64,000 nt of DNA from Dokdonella_A ginsengisoli (lineage in GTDB: Bacteria > Pseudomonadota > Gammaproteobacteria > Xanthomonadales > Rhodanobacteraceae): assembly GCF_042652785.1 (NCBI RefSeq), contig NZ_JBHSHD010000016.1, positions 159,923-223,922 of the forward strand, in the 5' to 3' direction. Of this stretch, positions 34,551 through 44,302 are shown piece by piece. The notes beneath the pieces were generated by a model. It made no database searches. It saw only the letters and a list, made by a program, of their open reading frames with translations, and had not been told where the DNA came from. Every line of letters starts with the position of its first letter. Within the stretch, counting starts at the first letter, position 1. The position numbers and the translations under genes were made by a program.

Positions 34551-35999
34551 TCAGGACACGCGCGCGAGCAGCTTGAGCATCTTTTCGGTGAAGGGGCCGT
34601 ACGGCGGATACAGCCAGCGCACGCCGGCGAAGCGGGACTGGATGAAGACCGGCTTTTCCTTAGAGAACTGGCGGAAGCCGAACTCGCCGTGGTAGTGCCC
34701 CTGCCCGGACGGGCCGACGCCGCCGAACGGCAGCGCCTCCTGCGCGATGTGCATCAGGGTGTCGTTGACCGTCACGCCGCCGGCGATCGTCTGCTCGAGC
34801 ACGCGCTCGCGTACGCCGCGGTCCTCGCCGAACCAGTACAGCGCGAGCGGCCGGTCGTGCGCGTTGACGTAGTCGATCGCCTCGTCGCCGTCGGCGACGA
34901 CGATCGGCAGCAGCGGGCCGAAGATCTCCTCCTGCATCACGCGCATGCCGTCGTCGACGTCCAGCAGCAGCGTCGGCGCGAGCTTGCGCGCGGCCGGGTC
35001 GGCGTGCTCGCCCGGTGGGGCGAGCTCGATCGCCTGCGCGCCGCGCGCCCGCGCGTCGTCGACCAGCTCGCGCAGGCGCCGGTAGTGGCGATCGCTGACG
35101 ATGCTGGTGTAGTCCGGGTTGCCCTGGATGGTCGGATACATGCGCGCCACCGAGGCGCGCAGCGCCTCGACCAGCGCGTCGCGGCGCGAGCGCGGTACCA
35201 GCACGTAGTCCGGCGCGATGCAGGTCTGACCCGCGTTGAGCAGCTTGCCGAACGCGATGCGGTCGGCGATGAGGGCGAGATTGGCCGACGCGTCGACGAT
35301 CGCCGGCGACTTGCCGCCGAGTTCGAGCGTGACCGGCGTGAGGTTCTTCGCCGCGGCCTGCGCGACGAGCCGGCCGACCGCGGTCGAGCCGGTGAACACC
35401 AGATGGTCGAACGGCAGCGCGGCGAACGCCTTGCCGACTTCCGCATCGCCGGTGACGACGGCGACCTCGTCCTCGGCGAACGCGTCGGCGATGCGCCGCT
35501 GCAGCACCTCGCTGAAGCGCGGCGTCAGTTCCGAGGGCTTGAGCAGCGCGCGGTTGCCGGCGGCGAGCGCACCGACCAGCGGCGCCAGCGCGAGCTGCAG
35601 CGGGTAGTTCCACGGGCTGATGATGCCGATCGAGCCGAGCGGCTGGCGCAGCAGGTACGAGCGGCCCGGCTGGTAGGTCAGCGCGGTCGGCGCGCGCCGC
35701 GGCTTCATCCACGATTTCAGGTGCCGGCGCGCGTGCCGGATCGCGCTGCGCGTGAAGATCGATTCGGCCAGCACCGTCTCGATGCGCGAGCGGTTGCCGA
35801 AATCCTGCGCGATCAGGTCGGCGAATTCACGCTCGGCGTCGGCGTCGAGCAGGCGCTCGAGCCGGGCCAGCCGGTCCAGGCGCAGCTCGCGCGAGGGATT
35901 CATGTCCTTGCGGAACGCCTGCTGCTGCAATCGCAGCAGGGTCTGCATGCGCGGTTCCGGAGCGGCGGCGAAGGTATCGATGCGTGCGGTCGAGGGCAT
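34551..35999 (-). CDS. Coniferyl aldehyde dehydrogenase-like protein
   Basis: 482 residues, NAD(P)-dependent aldehyde dehydrogenase. Rossmann FTGSTAVGRLV near 200, general-base Glu in LELGGKSPA near 226, catalytic Cys in NAGQTCIAPDYVLV near 258, EEIFGPLLPI near 348. The long C-terminal part with PFGGVGPSGQGHYHGEFGF matches the calB (coniferyl/long-chain aldehyde) branch, which acts on aromatic or fatty aldehydes. ATG 35999 has GGAG 8 bases upstream. It is divergent from a TetR gene through a perfect palindrome (36043-36063). Confidence 0.87.
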   Translation of the reverse strand: MPSTARIDTFAAAPEPRMQTLLRLQQQAFRKDMNPSRELRLDRLARLERLLDADAEREFADLIAQDFGNRSRIETVLAESIFTRSAIRHARRHLKSWMKPRRAPTALTYQPGRSYLLRQPLGSIGIISPWNYPLQLALAPLVGALAAGNRALLKPSELTPRFSEVLQRRIADAFAEDEVAVVTGDAEVGKAFAALPFDHLVFTGSTAVGRLVAQAAAKNLTPVTLELGGKSPAIVDASANLALIADRIAFGKLLNAGQTCIAPDYVLVPRSRRDALVEALRASVARMYPTIQGNPDYTSIVSDRHYRRLRELVDDARARGAQAIELAPPGEHADPAARKLAPTLLLDVDDGMRVMQEEIFGPLLPIVVADGDEAIDYVNAHDRPLALYWFGEDRGVRERVLEQTIAGGVTVNDTLMHIAQEALPFGGVGPSGQGHYHGEFGFRQFSKEKPVFIQSRFAGVRWLYPPYGPFTEKMLKLLARVS

Positions 36000-36030
36000 G
36001 CCACGTCTCCGGCGGAAGGATGCGCCGGCT

Positions 36031-36075
36031 ACGCTAGCGCTCGATGTTGACGCTGTCAACATCACTCCCTACCCT
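36031..36075. promoter_or_regulatory. Divergent promoter with TetR operator palindrome
   Basis: A perfect 9-bp inverted repeat, GATGTTGAC, 3 bp, GTCAACATC (36043-36063), carries a -35 hexamer for each direction. Minus strand: TTGACA (36054-36059) then TAGCGT (36031-36036) after 17 bp, for the aldehyde dehydrogenase. Plus strand: TTGACG (36047-36052) then TACCCT (36070-36075) after 17 bp, for tetR. Repressor bound here would cover both -35 elements. The plus-strand start point would fall at the tetR ATG, suggesting a leaderless message. Confidence 0.65.
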
Positions 36076-36081
36076 GTCGCA

Positions 36082-36723
36082 ATGGCCCGCAAGACCGCAA
36101 AACCCGCCGCGCGCCGCGACGAGGACACGACCTACCACCACGGCGACCTGCGCAAGGCGCTGCTCGAGGCCGCCGCCGCCCTGCTCGCCGCCGAGGGTGC
36201 CGGCGCCGTCGGCATGCGCGAGATCGCGCGCCGCGCCGGCGTCTCGCACGCCGCGCCGTATCGCCACTACGCCAGTCGCGAGGCCCTGCTCGCCGATCTC
36301 GCGCGCAGCGGCTTCGAGCGGCTGAACCGGCGCTTCGCCGCCCTGCCCGCCCCCGGTGAGCCCGAGCGGCGCTTCGTGGAGATGGCGCGCGCCTACGTGC
36401 GCTTCGCGCTCGACGAGCCGGAAACCTGGCGCCTGATGTTCGGCGAAACGGTCGACAAGCAGGACTATCCGGACCTCATGTACGCCTCCGGCCTCGCCTT
36501 CGACACGCTGCGCCAGGTCGTGCAGGCACTCGGCGTGGCCGCGCCGGCGACGCTGGAATCGCTCGCCGCGTGGGCGATGGCGCACGGCGTCGCGCGGCTG
36601 GTGCTCGACCACCGCATCGACGCGCATCTGGACGTGCGCGTCGACCCCGACGAACTGGTCGTGCGCGCGGCGGAAGTCTTCATCGCCGGCGTGCGCTCGC
36701 CGCGCGCCGGACGCGGACGCTGA
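36082..36723 (+). CDS. TetR family regulator with WHG-type C-terminal domain
   Basis: 213 residues. HTH: YHHGDLRKALLEAAAALLAA then the helix GMREIARRAGVSHAAPYRHY near 50-69; the C-terminus matches the WHG (TetR_C_13) branch (AYVRFALDEPETWRLMFGE near 118, PEELVVRAAEV-like end). ATG 36082 was chosen (MARKTAK); in-frame upstream sequence lacks a good RBS and covers the operator. It is divergent from the aldehyde dehydrogenase, which it probably represses through the palindrome between them. The inducer is unknown. Confidence 0.87.
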   Translation: MARKTAKPAARRDEDTTYHHGDLRKALLEAAAALLAAEGAGAVGMREIARRAGVSHAAPYRHYASREALLADLARSGFERLNRRFAALPAPGEPERRFVEMARAYVRFALDEPETWRLMFGETVDKQDYPDLMYASGLAFDTLRQVVQALGVAAPATLESLAAWAMAHGVARLVLDHRIDAHLDVRVDPDELVVRAAEVFIAGVRSPRAGRGR

Positions 36724-36830
36724 CGCGTTCGCCCGAAGCATTCGTCCACAAACGTCTACATCTCGCCGTCTACATCTCGTCGCATCGTCTGCGCTACAGT
36801 GTGGCGGCGTGCCCATCATGAGGAGGTTGT

Positions 36831-37094
36831 ATGTCTTGGTTGTGGATGTTCATCGTCGGCCTCGTCGTCGGCGTCGTCGCGAAGTTCCTGATGCCGGGCA
36901 AGGACCCGGGCGGCTTCATCATCACCGCGATCCTCGGCATCGCCGGCATGTTCCTCGGCGGCTACCTGAGCCATCTCATCTTCGGCACCGCCGGGCCGGG
37001 CGGCGAGATCCAGCCCGCCGGCTTCATCGGCGGCGTGATCGGTTCGCTGATCCTGCTCGCCATCTACCGCGTCGTCCGCCGCAACGCCGGCTGA
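36831..37094 (+). CDS. GlsB/YeaQ/YmgE family stress membrane protein
   Basis: 87 residues with three hydrophobic segments (about 4-21, 31-48, 63-80). The tight turns LMPGKDPGGFIITAILGIAG and GFIGGVIGSLILL are characteristic of the transglycosylase-associated (YeaQ) family. Members are inner-membrane, stress-induced proteins of unclear mechanism. AGGAGG lies just upstream of ATG 36831. Confidence 0.9.
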   Translation: MSWLWMFIVGLVVGVVAKFLMPGKDPGGFIITAILGIAGMFLGGYLSHLIFGTAGPGGEIQPAGFIGGVIGSLILLAIYRVVRRNAG

Positions 37095-37106
37095 CCGGCT
37101 TTCCCG

Positions 37107-37133
37107 CGACGCTCCGCCTTGCGCGGAGCGTCG
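37107..37133. terminator. Bidirectional hairpin between converging genes
   Basis: An 11-bp perfect stem CGACGCTCCGC/GCGGAGCGTCG with a 5-base loop lies 12 bases after the YeaQ-like stop and 15 bases before the cyclophilin stop. Weak T runs on both sides. Likely terminator for both convergent genes. Confidence 0.65.
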
Positions 37134-37148
37134 TTCGGCCGGGGGTGC

Positions 37149-37688
<540 letters not shown>

Positions 37689-37855
37689 GGCGTGGGAACT
37701 CCGGGAAAAAGGGCAGCGATGATAGCCCAGCGGCACGCCGGGCGGACCCGCGCGATTTCGGCTACCTTTGCGCGGGGATCCGCAATCGCCAAGCCGCCGC
37801 CGAACCGCGCGTTCGATGCGGGCGGCTGGCCCGTACGACAAGGAAGGAGTCCACG

Positions 37856-40054
37856 ATGTCCCGATCGCCGTTCGTCCGCCGCGCGCTCGCGCTCGGCCTC
37901 GCCGCCGGCCTGCTGGCCGCCTGCTCGAAGGAAACGACGACACCCGTCGCCGCGCTCGACGGCGCCGCCAGGGAGCGCGCCGCCGCCATCGCACGGCCGG
38001 CCTGGCTGCGCGACCGCCTGCCCGACCACACCGTGGCCTATCTGCGCGTGCCGTCGATCTGGGGCTGGCTGTCGGCACCGAACGGCCGTGTGCTCGATGC
38101 GGCGCTGGCCAGCCAGGCGCACGTCGACGCGATCCGTGCGCTGCGCCAGGCCGTGCGCGAGGACAAGCTGATCGCCGACAGCGGCATGGCGCCGATGCTC
38201 GGCCTGCTGCTGGCCGACCTCGACTCGCCGGTCGAGATCGCCGTCGTCGACAACGGCGAGGTCGCCAACCCGACCAGCAACGTCTTCGCCAGCGTGCAGT
38301 TCGACGTCGCCGACGTGGCGGCGATGAACGCGCGCATCGCCGCGCTGGCCAAGGACGCGCCCGTGCTGAAGGCGCCGCTCGACGCGGACGGCCGCGGCGA
38401 GCTGGCGCAGAAGGGTTTCGTCCGTTTCGATGCCGCGAACCGCCGCCTGTTCGTGTTCGCCGGCATGTCCGCCTCGGCCAGCGGCCTGGACACGCTGATC
38501 GGGCAGACCGCGCAGACGCGCCCGGCCGAGATGGCGGCGAGCGAACGCGAGGTCGACGCGTCCGGCCAGGGGCTGTTCTTCTGGCTCAAGCTCAAAGGCA
38601 TCAACGGCATGGCCGGCGCCTACCTGCCGCAGGACGCCAGCAGTGCGCTGGTGCGCGATTTCGTGCAGAAATCGGAGAGCGTCGCCGGCGGCTGGGGCAC
38701 CGTCGACGGCCACGGCCGGCTGCAACTGCGCCTGCGCGCCCCGCAGGCGCGCCTGCTCGGCTACTTCGCACCGAACGCGCCGCTGCCGGCGCTGAAGACC
38801 GCCGGTGCGCCGCAGTGGGCGGCCAGCCTGCACCTGCCCGACGCGCAGCAGTGGCAGCAGCTGGTCGATCAGCTCGACACCGACTTCGGCCCCGGCACGC
38901 GCGCGAAATTCGACGCGGCGAAGAGCGACGCCACCGCCAAGCTCGGCATCGATCCGCTCGAGCTGCTGCGCCGGATCGGCCCGGCCGTGGTCGCCTTCGA
39001 GGACGACGCCGGCTCGTACAGCGCGCTGCAGGTGAGTGACCGCGCGGCGCTCTACCAGCTGCTGGAACAGCTCGGCGGCAAGCGCGGCTGGCGCCACGAC
39101 ACGATCCGCTCCGGCACCACCGACGTGCACCACCTGCACATCCCGGGCACCGACCTCGACGGCGCATCGGCAACCCCGGCCGACGCGCAGTCGTCGGCCT
39201 GGATGCGCCTGTACGCACGCCTGGGTTCGCACCTGTACTGGGTCGAGGACGGCGACTGGCTGGTATTCGGCTCGGTGCCGCAGGCGCTGGCCGATCGCGC
39301 CGCGGCACGGCCGGCGACCGATCTGGCCGGCTGGCAGAAGGGCCAGGGCTACGACGCTCCGGGCAGCCTGCTCGGCGTCACCGCACTCACGCGCGGCGCG
39401 CAGCGCACCGGCTACTACGCCTATCTCGGCGGCCTGCAGCTGGTCGCCGACGCCGTCGGCGCCAAGCCGGACCTGGCCAGCCTGCCGAGCGCGAGCGAAC
39501 TGAAGCTGCCGCTGCAGGGCGCCGTCGGCATCGCGCTGGAAGCGCGGCCGGACTTCCTCGGGCTGAGCCTGCAGTACGACGCCACCCCGCTCGACGCCCT
39601 CAGCGGCGGCGGCTCGATGACCACCGTCGCCGCGGCGGCGATCGTCGCCGCGGTCGCGCTGCCGGCCTACCAGGACTACACCGCGCGGGCGCAGGTCGCG
39701 AGCGTGGTCGCGGCGACCGGCGAGCTGAAGACCTATCTTGCCGAGCACTACATCGCGCGCGGCAATTTTCCCGATTCGCTGGACGAAGCGGACGTGGGCG
39801 AGACGGAACTGGGCGAAATATCGAAGTACCTGGAGAACTTCTGGATCGAGGACGGCACGATCGTGTTGCAGTTCGGTGACGAGGCGACGGCCGGTCTGAA
39901 GGAACAGACGCTGACGCTGACCCCGTACCAGCTCGGCACGGGCGTGGTCTGGCGCTGCGGCAACGGCGCCGTCGACGACGCGGCGCAGCCGCTGTCCGGC
40001 CCCGAAACGGCGACCACGGTGCCGGACAAGCTGCTGCCGGCCGCCTGTCGCTGA
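37856..40054 (+). CDS. Lipoprotein with large extracytoplasmic domain fused to a PilA-like pilin domain
   Basis: 732 residues. Lipobox LAAC at 20-23, preceded by AAGGAAGG near ATG 37856. Residues 24-580 are an alpha/beta domain resembling DUF3352-type repeats (LRVPSIWGWL, FFWLKLKGINGM, DWLVFGSV). At 588-608 comes a hydrophobic helix (VAAAAIVAAVALPAYQDY). Its continuation TARAQVASVVAATGELKTYL and the end GVVWRCGNG...PAACR are those of a mature type IV pilin, including the C-terminal disulfide pair. The prepilin peptidase site (G|FxxxE) is absent, so it should not be processed as a pilin. The frame is continuous, so this is a true fusion, not two adjacent genes. Function unknown; membrane-anchored partner or decoy of type IV pili is an inference. 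Confidence 0.85.
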   Translation: MSRSPFVRRALALGLAAGLLAACSKETTTPVAALDGAARERAAAIARPAWLRDRLPDHTVAYLRVPSIWGWLSAPNGRVLDAALASQAHVDAIRALRQAVREDKLIADSGMAPMLGLLLADLDSPVEIAVVDNGEVANPTSNVFASVQFDVADVAAMNARIAALAKDAPVLKAPLDADGRGELAQKGFVRFDAANRRLFVFAGMSASASGLDTLIGQTAQTRPAEMAASEREVDASGQGLFFWLKLKGINGMAGAYLPQDASSALVRDFVQKSESVAGGWGTVDGHGRLQLRLRAPQARLLGYFAPNAPLPALKTAGAPQWAASLHLPDAQQWQQLVDQLDTDFGPGTRAKFDAAKSDATAKLGIDPLELLRRIGPAVVAFEDDAGSYSALQVSDRAALYQLLEQLGGKRGWRHDTIRSGTTDVHHLHIPGTDLDGASATPADAQSSAWMRLYARLGSHLYWVEDGDWLVFGSVPQALADRAAARPATDLAGWQKGQGYDAPGSLLGVTALTRGAQRTGYYAYLGGLQLVADAVGAKPDLASLPSASELKLPLQGAVGIALEARPDFLGLSLQYDATPLDALSGGGSMTTVAAAAIVAAVALPAYQDYTARAQVASVVAATGELKTYLAEHYIARGNFPDSLDEADVGETELGEISKYLENFWIEDGTIVLQFGDEATAGLKEQTLTLTPYQLGTGVVWRCGNGAVDDAAQPLSGPETATTVPDKLLPAACR

Positions 40055-40096
40055 ACGGCGTGGCGCGCGCATGCTGCGGCGCAGCGCCACACACCG

Positions 40097-40102
40097 TATA
40101 AT
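40097..40102 (+). promoter_or_regulatory. Candidate typA promoter, -10 TATAAT
   Basis: A perfect TATAAT lies 55 bases before the typA ATG, in the short gap after the pilin-fusion gene. The -35 (around 40074-40079) is poor, so recruitment may depend on other signals. Confidence 0.5.
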
Positions 40103-40156
40103 CGGCGTCCTTTCCTCACCTTCCAGGCGGCGCTCCAGCGGGCGGCGCCCATTCGC

Positions 40157-41989
<1,833 letters not shown>

Positions 41990-42023
41990 GGCAGCGCCGC
42001 CCCCTGCGGGGCGGCCGACGCCG

Positions 42024-42752
42024 ATGAAATACCTGTTCGCGCTGGTTCTCCTGCTCACGGTCGCATCCTGCGGCCGTCAGCAGGCGCCGGCGGCGGGCAG
42101 CGAAGCCCAATCCCTCACCGAGACGCTCGATCACCCCGTCTTCGACGAGGCGTTCACCGCCGGCTTCACGCTCACGCAGAACGGGACCACGTTCGTCTTC
42201 CGCACGGAAGACGTCGGCCGCATCGATCTTCCGAGCGGCCGGCTCGCGGCGTTCGATCCGTTCGTTGCATTCGAAGCCGAACCTTTCGACAAGGCGTTGC
42301 CGCGCGGCTCGTTCCCGCTGCGGTTCGCGATCGCGCGCAGCGGAGACGACGAACGCATCGCGCTGGCGAAGATCGCCTTTTCCGAGGCGCGCATCGCGCG
42401 CTGGGAACTGGCACTGGTCAAGGGTCAGGATCCGGCTGCGCTGAAGCCGGGCGAGTTCTTCGGCTACGGCGTCGACAGCGGCACCGGTTCGTTCATGGAC
42501 GAGGCCGCCATGCGCGCCTACGCCGCACGCCTGCAGCACGACGGCGAGAAATTCTCCGATCAACTGATCGAGTCGATGGAAAAGACCTACCGGCACACGC
42601 GGTCGTGGCTGCTGCTGCCGACCGAGCGCGGCACCGTGGCGCTGTTCTCCTCCGGCTACGGTGATGGAACCTACGCCACGTATTTCGCCTACGATGCGCA
42701 GCAGAACATCGTCGCTGCCATCACCGATTTCGGCGTGGTCGCGTGGCGATAG
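42024..42752 (+). CDS. DUF4241 domain lipoprotein
   Basis: 242 residues. Lipobox VASC at 13-16. The C-terminal third (LFSSGYGDGTYATYFAYDAQ, then ITDFGVV) has the DUF4241 pattern of a GxGDGxYxxY turn followed by a D-F strand. The family is found in bacteria, often with toxin or immunity genes, but no toxin is adjacent. ATG 42024 lies 34 bases after the typA stop. Surface or periplasmic; role unknown. Confidence 0.8.
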   Translation: MKYLFALVLLLTVASCGRQQAPAAGSEAQSLTETLDHPVFDEAFTAGFTLTQNGTTFVFRTEDVGRIDLPSGRLAAFDPFVAFEAEPFDKALPRGSFPLRFAIARSGDDERIALAKIAFSEARIARWELALVKGQDPAALKPGEFFGYGVDSGTGSFMDEAAMRAYAARLQHDGEKFSDQLIESMEKTYRHTRSWLLLPTERGTVALFSSGYGDGTYATYFAYDAQQNIVAAITDFGVVAWR

Positions 42753-42816
42753 ATCGCCCGGACGCGAACCTGCGATCGACGCGCCGCGGGCCGGATGCGT
42801 CTTCGAGGAAGGGATC

Positions 42817-43818
42817 ATGAAACCGAACATTCCGCATGCAGGCCCCACTGAACGCACGCGCGCGGCGCTCCGCACGGCCGCGCTCGCCTGCGCCCTGGCC
42901 TTTCTGACCAGCGGCTGCGCTAGCGCGCCTGCCCCGCGTCCGCCGGCCTCTCCGCTGCTGGAAGCCGCCTCCGGCCTGTTCTACCTCGACCCGAGCAAGC
43001 GCGAGCGCTCGCAGACCGACGTGCTCGGCTCGTTCGTCCTGCTCGGCGCGCTCACCGACAAGTACGACCGTTCCGGCGGCTGCCAGAGCCCGGAATGCAA
43101 GCGCGACTTCGCCGACGCGCTGCGCACCCTGGGCCTGGCCTATTCGCGCCTCGGCCTGCATCGCCTCTCGCTGCGCTACTACGAGATGGCGCTCGCCAAC
43201 GACGCCGATTCGGCGCAGAGCCACGCCGACGTCGCTGCCGAACAGCTGGCGCTGGGCCGCGACGACGCGGCGCTGGAATCGACCGCGGGCGCGCTGCAAC
43301 GCGCGAGCGACGACGCCGAGATCGAGCACCAGGCGGCCAACGTGTACCTGCTGACCGACCGGCCGCAGGACGCCGTGCGGCACGCTGAAGCCTGCCTCCG
43401 GCTCACCGCGCGCGCGCGCCTGGCGCAGTACTGCGCGACCACGCTGGCGGTAGCCAAATTGCGCGGCGGCAGCGACAGCCTGTTGCTGCCGCTGATCGAA
43501 GCCAAGGGCTGGCCCGGGCCGCTGCTGCTGTTCGTCCGCGGCGAGATCGACGAAGCGACCCTGGCGCGCCTCACCACACTCGCCACGGATCCGGCCGACC
43601 GGCGCGAGCGCCTGAGCGAGGCGCTCTACTACGCCGGCGAAGTCGCCTTCGCGCGCAACCAGCCCGAGCTGGCGCTGCGCTACTTCCGCGCCAACCAGGC
43701 GATGAAGGTCGAGGGCTACTGGGAAACGATGGCCGCGCGACGGCGGATCGTGCAGCTGCACGGCAACTCCGACGAGCCCGAACCCGAAGTTCCGGTCAAC
43801 CACGTCCCGCTCGGCTGA
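42817..43818 (+). CDS. TPR-repeat lipoprotein (NlpI-like)
   Basis: 333 residues. Lipobox TSGC with Cys34 after a long N-terminal region; GAGGAAGGG precedes ATG 42817. Tetratricopeptide-type helical pairs are seen: LGLAYSRLGLHRLSLRYYEM, ADVAAEQLALGRDDAALEST, YYAGEVAFARNQPELALRYF. This is the layout of NlpI-type outer-membrane lipoproteins that scaffold envelope proteases and hydrolases. It follows the DUF4241 lipoprotein on the same strand and could share its transcript. Confidence 0.82.
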   Translation: MKPNIPHAGPTERTRAALRTAALACALAFLTSGCASAPAPRPPASPLLEAASGLFYLDPSKRERSQTDVLGSFVLLGALTDKYDRSGGCQSPECKRDFADALRTLGLAYSRLGLHRLSLRYYEMALANDADSAQSHADVAAEQLALGRDDAALESTAGALQRASDDAEIEHQAANVYLLTDRPQDAVRHAEACLRLTARARLAQYCATTLAVAKLRGGSDSLLLPLIEAKGWPGPLLLFVRGEIDEATLARLTTLATDPADRRERLSEALYYAGEVAFARNQPELALRYFRANQAMKVEGYWETMAARRRIVQLHGNSDEPEPEVPVNHVPLG

Positions 43819-44302
43819 GGCCTGCGCGCACCCCGGAGTCACCCTCGCCTGCCGGCCCGCGGCAGCAGGCGCGCTCCTTCGTTCGCGCGAGCAATCGATC
43901 CTCGCCGCACCCATCGTGTTCCTTGCCGCGCCGCGCTTCTTCGCGCGATGCGACCCTGCGCATCCGGCGCTGCCGTGCCGGGCGGCGCAACGCGCACGGA
44001 CGAAATCGCAAGAAAATAATTTTTCATTTGTGTACTAAGTAGTATTTCACACTTTGTGCACAATGCCGAAGCTTGAATGAAGACCGAGTTCCAGACCGTC
44101 GATTGAACTCACGACTGCTTGAAAGAGCGGAGTCTGCAGTCTTTCGCCAGTCGGACGACGTTCGGCCGCCGCAACGGCGGGCGCGATGGTTTCGCCCAGT
44201 GGAAGCCCTGTCCGGCGCCGGCGACGGCGCTGCGGGGAAGGCTTGCGCATGGCGGGACCCGCGGCCCGCTGCGGCGCTCTTCCATTCGACCGGTGCGATG
44301 CC
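43819..44302. other. Gene-free leader before the ABC-phosphatase fusion
   Basis: I see no gene. The first 190 bases are GC-rich. At 44008-44065 there is a sharp AT-rich patch with a perfect palindrome TACTA-AG-TAGTA (44033-44044), inside TGTG..CACAC flanks, and TGTGCACA. This is the most likely promoter/operator region of the fusion gene. An untranslated region of about 240 bases would then precede ATG 44303. Confidence 0.5.
44033..44044. promoter_or_regulatory. Palindrome TACTAAGTAGTA in an AT-rich patch
   Basis: TACTA and TAGTA are exact inverted half-sites around AG, in the only AT-rich stretch upstream of the ABC-phosphatase fusion. A repressor or activator site is plausible; no matching regulator gene is in view. 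Confidence 0.35.

Noticed and set aside
38600..39700. A frameshift or gene boundary inside the pilin-fusion lipoprotein
   Set aside because: The frame is open throughout, codon usage is even, and the ATG at residue 588 has no pilin leader or ribosome binding site, so a single fused gene is simpler.
44186..44302. N-terminal extension of the ABC-phosphatase fusion (in-frame ATGs at 44186 and 44249)
   Set aside because: The extra 39 residues are Arg-rich and lack similarity to the ABC N-terminus; the ABC fold begins soon after ATG 44303. Not excluded, because no clear ribosome binding site supports any of the starts.
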